From: Bacteroidales bacterium
Lineage (GTDB): Bacteria > Bacteroidota > Bacteroidia > Bacteroidales > Lentimicrobiaceae
Assembly: GCA_016709025.1 (NCBI GenBank)
Contig: JADJEQ010000037.1
Coordinates: 293,501-357,500 of the forward strand
Reading direction: 5' to 3'
DNA: 64,000 nucleotides
The position numbers and the translations under genes were made by a program. Below are positions 58,033 to 64,000 of the stretch, piece after piece. The notes beneath the pieces were generated by a model, which worked only from the letters and a program-made list of their open reading frames with translations, was not told where the DNA came from and ran no database searches. The stretch's first letter is position 1, and each line of letters starts with the position of its first letter.

Positions 58033-59940
58033 TCAGAAATGGTATGGATTCTCCAATTTTTGTTTTGTCCCGTCGCTCATGTGAACATCAAGTTCAGGCT
58101 GATTGAGCAAAGCATTAATCTTATCCTTACTGGTTAGAGCAGGTATAAATAGCAGTCGCAGTTTAATCCCGGTGTCGGTAAAAAGGGTAGTGAATTTAAC
58201 CACTCCCTTGTCGTTGCTCACATGGCTAAGCAGATACCAGGGCATATCACCAAGTTCCGGATCAGCGGCGGCATCGAAGTCAAATTGAAGGGAATCTACC
58301 TGCTCAGGGGTGTAACTTTCAAATTCATTAAAAGCCATTTCAACCGGTTCGTACATCATGGCAAGGTATTCTGATAGTGGCATCCCGCTGTTCTTCTCCG
58401 TTATGGATGCTACTTCAAAATCCGTTTTTGCAGCCATGGTTTCACCATCAACGTTCCATGTTACCCTTTTTGCTTCAATCAACTCACCGATTTTGCCGAT
58501 GTTGATAAAACGGGGATCATAGTAGATCAAAGCATGAACCGGTTCACCAAAAACAGTCTGTATGGCCAGAATTCCTTTATTTTGTTCGAATCTGATTCCA
58601 AGTAACATGGCATCTTTTGGATCAAAGAACTGATTGATCGAGGCTTCAGCAACCGATAATGCCGGCAAACCTTTAAAAGGCGCAGCAATAACCGAACTTA
58701 CCGGCTTAAAGATTGCTTTTTTAATGTCTTCATCCGAAAGTAATGCTTTATCATAGAAAACCTTTACGCTGTGATCGCCAACATAGGTTTCAACACCCAA
58801 AACACCCGGGAGTTCCTTCATGTGATTGGCAAATGACATAGAGCTTCCAAAGCATTTGATGCTGGCAAGTCCGGATTGCCGGTAGATGCCGGCATTCTCC
58901 ATTTGCTCAGGACTGCCCCATCGCTGATTAATGGTTGGAATATCGGTGAAGGCTGCAAAAACAAGCCCTGCAACTATCAGAATCACCGTTGCTGTTGCAG
59001 GTAACCAGTTCATTTTCTTCCGGTTGATCTGCAGGGTGTCTTTTTCCGGGCAACGTGTTATGCAATCTCCGCACAGATGACAATCGATGTGATCTACCAC
59101 TGGTTTGTCGGAGATTTTGATGGCCATCGGGCAAACCTTATCACACAGGGTACAGGAAGTACACGTATCGGGGTTGCGGGTAATTTTAAACCAAACCGAT
59201 CTGCAGGTTTTAAGCCTGCCTGTTTCCAGAAGCATGCCTGCCAAACTCAATGCACCCAGCAGCCATACCCAACCGATGGTTAAGCCAAAAACCAAAACCA
59301 ATAATGCATACAGACCTGTTAATCCCAGAAAAATATAGCCATAAGTGAAAATATTTGAAGCTGCACTGAGCGGGCAAAAATATTTGCACCAGAACTGCCT
59401 GATAAAGAATGATCCCGGAATAGCCAGAAATAAAGCCATGATGGCGTAACTTAGCACGACATCAGAACTGAAGCCGGAAAAAACAGCATAATAAGGATCG
59501 AAGGTTTTGCAAAAAAGTTCGCTGCTGGTAACAGAAAAATAGAAGGTAATAAACAGCACAGCATATTTAAATATCCTTAGAATCCTGTCGGCAAGGCCTG
59601 TTATTACGAAATTCATTTTCATCTTTTTACCAGTTCGTCCAAGCCATTCGGTAAAAGTGCCAATGGGGCAGATATAACTGCAAAAAAGCTTGCTGAATAT
59701 AAAAATGCCCAGGATCAGGGCCAGCCCCATGGCTATCTGGGTAGTAGTCATCGAGCAAGCAAGCGAATTGTTGGCCAGGAAAGAAGAAAATGCCTGTAAC
59801 CCGCCAAACGGACAGTATGCCTCGAAATCAGCTGTATAGGTTTTGTCAAACTGCGGACGAACCAAAAGATAGATAATCCCCAGCAGCACCATCCATTGGA
59901 GAGCAAGCCGGTAAATATTCCTTTTAACTGCTTTTGCCAT
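58033..59940 (-). CDS. Membrane polyferredoxin (NapH/YccM-like) fused to an HMA-like domain
   Basis: 635 residues from the ATG at 59938-59940 (MAKAVKRNIYRLA); a 15-residue upstream extension is unlikely. Residues 1-~330: six or so membrane helices with the NapH-type motifs CPFGGLQ, CSYICPIGTFTEW and CKYFCPLSAASN, then two [4Fe-4S] ferredoxin clusters CTSCTLCDKVCP and CHLCGDCITRCP. After one more helix (ATATVILIVAGLVFAAF) comes a soluble region with a heavy-metal-associated-like fold (KCFGSSMSFANHMKELPGVLGVETYVGDHSVKVFYDKALLSDEDIKKAIF), but with only one of the two metal Cys. The final ~200 residues are unassigned. It probably passes electrons across the membrane to an unknown acceptor. Confidence 0.82.
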   Translation of the reverse strand: MAKAVKRNIYRLALQWMVLLGIIYLLVRPQFDKTYTADFEAYCPFGGLQAFSSFLANNSLACSMTTTQIAMGLALILGIFIFSKLFCSYICPIGTFTEWLGRTGKKMKMNFVITGLADRILRIFKYAVLFITFYFSVTSSELFCKTFDPYYAVFSGFSSDVVLSYAIMALFLAIPGSFFIRQFWCKYFCPLSAASNIFTYGYIFLGLTGLYALLVLVFGLTIGWVWLLGALSLAGMLLETGRLKTCRSVWFKITRNPDTCTSCTLCDKVCPMAIKISDKPVVDHIDCHLCGDCITRCPEKDTLQINRKKMNWLPATATVILIVAGLVFAAFTDIPTINQRWGSPEQMENAGIYRQSGLASIKCFGSSMSFANHMKELPGVLGVETYVGDHSVKVFYDKALLSDEDIKKAIFKPVSSVIAAPFKGLPALSVAEASINQFFDPKDAMLLGIRFEQNKGILAIQTVFGEPVHALIYYDPRFINIGKIGELIEAKRVTWNVDGETMAAKTDFEVASITEKNSGMPLSEYLAMMYEPVEMAFNEFESYTPEQVDSLQFDFDAAADPELGDMPWYLLSHVSNDKGVVKFTTLFTDTGIKLRLLFIPALTSKDKINALLNQPELDVHMSDGTKQKLENPYHF

Positions 59941-59970
59941 GTTTTCGAAATCGGTTGAAATTAGGAGACT

Positions 59971-59978
59971 CAAAAGTA
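59971..59978 (-). promoter_or_regulatory. Candidate -7 element (TACTTTTG) for the polyferredoxin gene
   Basis: Minus-strand TACTTTTG fits TAnnTTTG, 30 bases before the chosen ATG, which supports that start; no -33 element at the usual distance. Confidence 0.35.
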
Positions 59979-60072
59979 TGAACAAATTCAGGCGGGCTAC
60001 AGCATTGTCATAATTCAGAATGCTTTTAAATAGCAGAAAGGAAATTCAGGTAACCTTTACAGGAATAATTCG

Positions 60073-60080
60073 TATGTTTG
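60073..60080 (+). promoter_or_regulatory. Candidate -7 element (TATGTTTG) for the EEP-family gene
   Basis: Fits TAnnTTTG, 22 bases before the ATG; no clear -33 element. Confidence 0.35.
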
Positions 60081-60102
60081 ATTCAACAAATCCGCGGGTA
60101 AA

Positions 60103-61152
60103 ATGAAAAAATCAGGTTTCCTGAAAACAATACTGGTCGCCATAATATTTACCTGCAACCTGCATGCGAACGGACAACAGGGAAAGGAAGCAACGGGAGA
60201 GTTTAAAGTAATGTTCTATAATCTCGAGAACCTTTTCGATCCGTTTGATGACAGCCTGAAAGATGACAACGAATTTCTTCCCACGGGGATTAGAGGCTGG
60301 ACATGGAAGAAATTTGAAAGGAAGCTGCAGAATACATCCAAGGTCATTATTACGGCCGGCGGTTGGCGCCCACCTGAAATAGCCGGATTTTGTGAAGTTG
60401 AAAACCGGTTTGCCCTGATTCAACTTTTAAAAAGGACACCCCTTGAGCCTTTCGGATACCAGATCGTACACCATGAATCGCCCGATGCACGGGGTATTGA
60501 TGTAGGTCTGATTTACAGGCCCGACCGCTTCACCCTGCTATGCCACAGGGCTATACCGGTAATTTTTGAAGGGGACAGCGTTGCAACAACCCGCGACATA
60601 CTATACGTCAAAGGCCTTGTTCCAAACAGGGACACCCTTCATATTTTCGTAAACCACTGGCCTTCAAAATACGGGGGTGCCGCAGCAACCATTCCACGGC
60701 GCAAAGATGCCGCCTTAACACTTAAGCGGGTTACCGATTCCATTGCAGGAGTAAACCCTGAAGCACTTATCGTGATCACCGGTGATTTTAACGATCAGCC
60801 TACAGATGAAAGCCTGGCTATTCATCTTCATGCACGTTACGGTACAACAGATACCACTGGTTATTATCTGTACAACCTGATGCAGGAGCTTATGGGCAAA
60901 TGGGATGTTGGTTCCAACAAATTCCGTGAAGAATGGAGCATCATCGATCAGTTTATCGTTTCGTCTGCCTTGCTGAAACGCACTTCAGGCTTGAGATTGT
61001 CTGAAAAAAGGGCTGAAATATTCAGGGTACCATTTCTTATCGAGGAGGATCTCAATTTCAACGGAACCAAGCCTTACAGAACCTATAACGGGCCAGCTTA
61101 CCAGGGAGGTTTCAGCGACCATTTGCCGATACTTTTACACCTCAGGTATTAA
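60103..61152 (+). CDS. Secreted endonuclease/exonuclease/phosphatase family protein
   Basis: 349 residues. Signal peptide MKKSGFLKTILVAIIFTCNLHANGQ. EEP-fold motifs in order: VMFYNLENLFDPFDD, the metal-binding Glu in IAGFCEVENR, RGIDVGLIYRPDRF, HIFVNHWPSKYGG (catalytic His), VITGDFNDQPTDES (GDFN signature) and the terminal GGFSDHLPILLHLRY (catalytic Asp-His). All catalytic residues are present. Secreted members of this Bacteroidota group may act on nucleic acids or phosphoesters outside the cytoplasm; the substrate is not known. Confidence 0.88.
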   Translation: MKKSGFLKTILVAIIFTCNLHANGQQGKEATGEFKVMFYNLENLFDPFDDSLKDDNEFLPTGIRGWTWKKFERKLQNTSKVIITAGGWRPPEIAGFCEVENRFALIQLLKRTPLEPFGYQIVHHESPDARGIDVGLIYRPDRFTLLCHRAIPVIFEGDSVATTRDILYVKGLVPNRDTLHIFVNHWPSKYGGAAATIPRRKDAALTLKRVTDSIAGVNPEALIVITGDFNDQPTDESLAIHLHARYGTTDTTGYYLYNLMQELMGKWDVGSNKFREEWSIIDQFIVSSALLKRTSGLRLSEKRAEIFRVPFLIEEDLNFNGTKPYRTYNGPAYQGGFSDHLPILLHLRY

Positions 61153-61211
61153 AATGGAGTCCACTCCTCAATAGTCCGGTAATTAAAAGAATCACGCGAA
61201 GCGGCGGGGAG

Positions 61212-61228
61212 GCCCGCAAAGGGCGGGC
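61212..61228. repeat. Short GC hairpin in the 61153-61509 gap
   Basis: GCCCGC (61212-61217) and GCGGGC (61223-61228) around 5 bases, in a locally GC-rich patch of an otherwise AT-rich gap. No T-run. The rest of this 357-base gap, between convergent genes, shows nothing I can name. Confidence 0.35.
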
Positions 61229-61509
61229 AAAGTATTGATTATCATCATGTTGTCAATTGTCCATCCAATTATTCAATACCCTGAAAATCATTAGTTTATA
61301 AAATATAAACGGAGTATTGCTCCTGAAAACTAAATTCTTGACACCAAGACACTAAAACACCAAATCTCACCAACTTTTGTGTGTTGGGTACTTTGATTTC
61401 TGTTCTTCTTTTTTGATTTTTCGGAGCAGGCTCAGGATTTTATTCCAATGTCGGGACACCAGGGAGAAATCTGACAATCACAGGTTAGTCTTATTGTATC
61501 CTCATCATC

Positions 61510-63633
61510 TCAATTCAGCTTCAACACCCATGCTCCCGATTCCCGCACTGAATAAAACGGCAGGCCTAGCCTGGTGCTTTCTTCACTCCAGCTTAAACTC
61601 TTTCTTCCCGAATTGGATGCATCTGCAATAAAAGTCGCGCCCGGAAAATTCCCGGAGAGTTTTTCAAGTTTTTGTCTGAGATTTCCGGCAAGAATCACGT
61701 AATCCACCATGATTTGCTTTTCTTCAACTGGTAGTTTGATCTCCGGAGTTAGCACGACCCCTCTTTTTCCCATAAAGCTAAAAAATCCGTTTTTTATTTC
61801 AAGACAAACGGGAAGGCCCGCTTTTGCAATGGAATCATCTGAAAGCTCAGCGTAAACGATGTCACGGATACCTGCACTGATTCTGTGTGTCTCGGTGCTG
61901 TATTTAATCAGTTCGGGTTTTGAAACCACTGCTGAATCTGCAAGAATAACCTGGGTACGACCATTGGTAAAGCTTATCACTGTATGCCTGTTGATGCTTT
62001 GAACAATGATTTCCCTGTTGTTGATCCGCCCGATTGCGTTTCCCGCGAAGTCAGCAGCAAGCAGCAGGCTTACACCCAATACCGGATAAAGCCAGAAACG
62101 GTTTTTACTGATAAAAAGCATAAAGCCTGCAAAAATCAACAGGTACAATAAGAGGGTTGCATTTGACGACAGATATAAATTATGACTTACTGCACCAGGT
62201 AAACCTTCAATAAATGCGACTGATGAGTTCAGGATTTTTATTTCCGCAACAACAACGACGGCTGCAATTTTCCCGAGAAAAGGAATAAATGATAGAAAAA
62301 TAAAAATAACGCCTGTATAAATCAGGATGCCCGACAATGGAATGGCAATCAGGTTGGCAATCAGAAAATAATTCGGGAACTGATGAAAGTAATAAACCGA
62401 CACGGGTGTAACAAACAATTGAGCAGCGAGAGAAACATTGATCATACTCCACAGGTATTCCTTTGCTTTATTGGTTGTAATAAATAACTGTCTGATGTAT
62501 GGCTGAAAGGTAACAATCCCGAAAACGGCACCATATGAAAGCTGAAATCCAAGATCATAGAGCATTCCCGGGTTGAAAATTAAAAGAAAAAAAGCGGAAG
62601 CAGCGAGGGTATTGTAGGTATGGGATTGCCGGTTGAGTGATTTGCCAATGGTTATCAATGAAAACATCAGCGATGCACGCAGAACCGAAGGAGCCAGACC
62701 GGTGATCAATGAATAAACCCAGATAAATGTAATGATGAGCAAAGGCCGAAGCCAGGCAGCCTTTTTTCGTTTACGCAGAAAAAAGAACAGACTGTCTGCT
62801 ATCAGAAAAACAATTCCGACATGTAAGCCTGACACGCAAAGCACATGAACTACACCGGCCCCGGAATATTCCTTTCGCTGCGCCGCATCCAGCAGGTCAT
62901 CATAACCAATCAGCAGGGCGGCGGCCACAGCATATTCGCGACCGGTAATACCGTAACGCTGCATAATTATCAATAAACGGTTCCGGGCCTGAAGAGCAAA
63001 AGATTTCAAAAAGTTGCCATGTTGCCTGCCGGTTAACGTATAATTACCTTTACCAAGATAAACCTGGTGAAACACATGATTTACAGAAAGATAACGGGCA
63101 TAATCAAATTCGCCCGGATTGGCAGGCGGCCTGAGAGCCTGTGGCTTCTCCGAAAAGAGTATTCCGGTACCATAGTCCAATAAAGTCGCCAAAGAATCCT
63201 TGCCGGCATAGGCAATGATCTTACCCCGGACCGGGAAAGACCTGCCGTTTAAAGAAACCCGGTTGACCTGAAGGGTAAATTTAACTGAATTAGCTCTTTG
63301 GGCTGGTGGTTCAGTCAAAAAAGCTTCATAGATAATCTTGCTATCGCCGCCAAAACGGGAAAAATGACTGTAATAATCCCGCTGGTTACCTGCCCAGGAA
63401 ATTACAAATCCAAACAGGATAAGCAATATATTTATTATAAAGCCAAACATCCACCGGGTACGGTAGGTTTGAATCTTTGACAATACTACCAGGGCTCCTG
63501 CTATTACAGAACATCCGATGATAAGCGGCCATGCCGGAACACCTGATGCATTTGGAATAAGACGGTAACAAAGGATACCGGTAATCAGCGGCAACAGAAG
63601 TCTGACGAAAGGAAACCGGGTCCAGATTTTCAT
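61510..63633 (-). CDS. ComEC/Rec2-family membrane protein
   Basis: 707 residues. N-terminal hydrophobic segments and a DUF4131-type soluble loop (residues ~30-200), then the competence membrane domain with its characteristic AGVVHVLCVSGLHVGIVFLI and GLAPSVLRASLMFSLITIGKSLNRQSHTYNTLAASAF. In competent bacteria ComEC forms the inner-membrane DNA channel. The C-terminal ~170 residues look like a reduced metallo-beta-lactamase-type domain (DYVILAGNLRQKLEKL...FIADASNS) but the HxHxDH metal motif is missing, so no nuclease activity is expected from it. This reduced form is usual in Bacteroidota. No other competence genes are adjacent. Confidence 0.87.
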   Translation of the reverse strand: MKIWTRFPFVRLLLPLITGILCYRLIPNASGVPAWPLIIGCSVIAGALVVLSKIQTYRTRWMFGFIINILLILFGFVISWAGNQRDYYSHFSRFGGDSKIIYEAFLTEPPAQRANSVKFTLQVNRVSLNGRSFPVRGKIIAYAGKDSLATLLDYGTGILFSEKPQALRPPANPGEFDYARYLSVNHVFHQVYLGKGNYTLTGRQHGNFLKSFALQARNRLLIIMQRYGITGREYAVAAALLIGYDDLLDAAQRKEYSGAGVVHVLCVSGLHVGIVFLIADSLFFFLRKRKKAAWLRPLLIITFIWVYSLITGLAPSVLRASLMFSLITIGKSLNRQSHTYNTLAASAFFLLIFNPGMLYDLGFQLSYGAVFGIVTFQPYIRQLFITTNKAKEYLWSMINVSLAAQLFVTPVSVYYFHQFPNYFLIANLIAIPLSGILIYTGVIFIFLSFIPFLGKIAAVVVVAEIKILNSSVAFIEGLPGAVSHNLYLSSNATLLLYLLIFAGFMLFISKNRFWLYPVLGVSLLLAADFAGNAIGRINNREIIVQSINRHTVISFTNGRTQVILADSAVVSKPELIKYSTETHRISAGIRDIVYAELSDDSIAKAGLPVCLEIKNGFFSFMGKRGVVLTPEIKLPVEEKQIMVDYVILAGNLRQKLEKLSGNFPGATFIADASNSGRKSLSWSEESTRLGLPFYSVRESGAWVLKLN

Positions 63634-63801
63634 TTTTTATAAGCCTGTTGATGCGCTGTTCAGCAATTTTTTCAGGCATATAAATATATAATGAATTCAG
63701 ATAATTAGCAAGAATAAATTGATTTCTTTTATCTGATTAACATAGAATTTATTCACAAATTGATTGATATGTTGCTGAATTAAAATCAATCAACTCAAGG
63801 T

Positions 63802-64000
63802 CTATTTACAATACTTGCTTAACATATTAACCGCATCCTTATGCCCTAATTCAGAAGCTTTTCTCCAATCGTCGCAGGCTTCGGCCGGCTTACCTGAACG
63901 CTGAAAGGCATAGGCCCTGTTATAATAGGCTTCGGCATGATTGGTTTTCATTGAAATCGCCTTCGTATAATCGTCAGCCGCATCGTTGAAACGCTCAAGC
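63802..64000 (-). CDS. C-terminal fragment of a tetratricopeptide repeat protein
   Basis: 66 codons on the minus strand, open at the window edge and stopping with TAG (plus 63802-63804). The sequence contains TPR-like helices: ERFNDAADDYTKAISMKTNH, then AEAYYNRAYAFQRSGKPAEA and CDDWRKASELGHKDAVNMLSKYCK. The 8-residue Y-x-N-R-A motif is a typical TPR helix A. Function cannot be told from the tail. The 168-base gap to the ComEC gene holds nothing evident. Confidence 0.8.
   Translation of the reverse strand, partial: LERFNDAADDYTKAISMKTNHAEAYYNRAYAFQRSGKPAEACDDWRKASELGHKDAVNMLSKYCK

Noticed and set aside
61320..61500. Possible remnant repeat ('gacaccaagacactaaaacacc')
   Set aside because: Looks like a fragment of a dispersed intergenic repeat, but no inverted partner or second copy occurs in the window.

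Overview
The window is chromosomal DNA from a member of the Bacteroidota, most likely class Bacteroidia; I cannot place it lower. The evidence is: a type IX secretion C-terminal sorting domain (57047-57829); a giant choice-of-anchor/SprB-like/PKD-like surface protein; promoters of the TTTG-N19-TAnnTTTG kind with almost no Shine-Dalgarno sequences; RpoB (1268 aa) and RpoC (1436 aa) of the usual Bacteroidota size; and lineage-typical genes (DUF349 protein, DUF3467 protein, S9 dipeptidyl peptidase, patatin-barrel protein). No phage, transposase or CRISPR array was found.

Layout. 1-2.8 kb: the tail of an LpxR-like gene, a CapA-type phosphoesterase, a thioredoxin-glutaredoxin fusion and a solo GroES paralogue, ending in a 20-bp-period array of palindromes. 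2.8-15 kb (minus strand): AsmA-like protein, chorismate synthase, DUF349 protein, patatin-barrel protein, a Cys/Met PLP enzyme with a VOC protein and a DUF134 regulator, and a UPF0316 membrane protein. 15-18.3 kb (plus): a MITE-like element, a small membrane protein and an M1 aminopeptidase. 18.3-33.8 kb (minus): the core expression cluster, transcribed as tRNA-Thr, tRNA-Tyr, tRNA-Gly, tRNA-Thr, tuf, tRNA-Trp, secE, nusG, rplK, rplA, rplJ, rplL, rpoB, rpoC, preceded by rpsU, a xerC-like recombinase and hpf, and followed by a DUF3467 gene. 33.8-37 kb: a DPP-IV-type peptidase, an unusual telomere-like plus 151-bp tandem repeat region, and tRNA-Val.

37.1-53.7 kb (minus) holds one enormous surface-protein locus: a signal peptide, a choice-of-anchor L-like domain, SprB-like and PKD-like domains, about 56 tandem copies of a 77-residue (231-bp) Cys-containing beta-sandwich-like repeat, a DUF11-like region and a dockerin-like calcium-loop C-terminus. 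The given sequence breaks the frame at a dozen or so places, nearly all inside the repeats; the pattern looks more like assembly or consensus error than decay. Two adjacent NarL/LuxR-type response regulators start divergently from it, the second with Tyr where the phospho-acceptor Asp should be; they are obvious candidate regulators of the locus, but this is inference.

55.8-64 kb: an HGSNAT/DUF1624-like membrane acyltransferase, a small T9SS cargo protein, two near-identical long palindromes, a membrane polyferredoxin fused to an HMA-like domain, an endonuclease/exonuclease/phosphatase-family protein, a ComEC-like channel lacking an intact nuclease domain, and the tail of a TPR protein.
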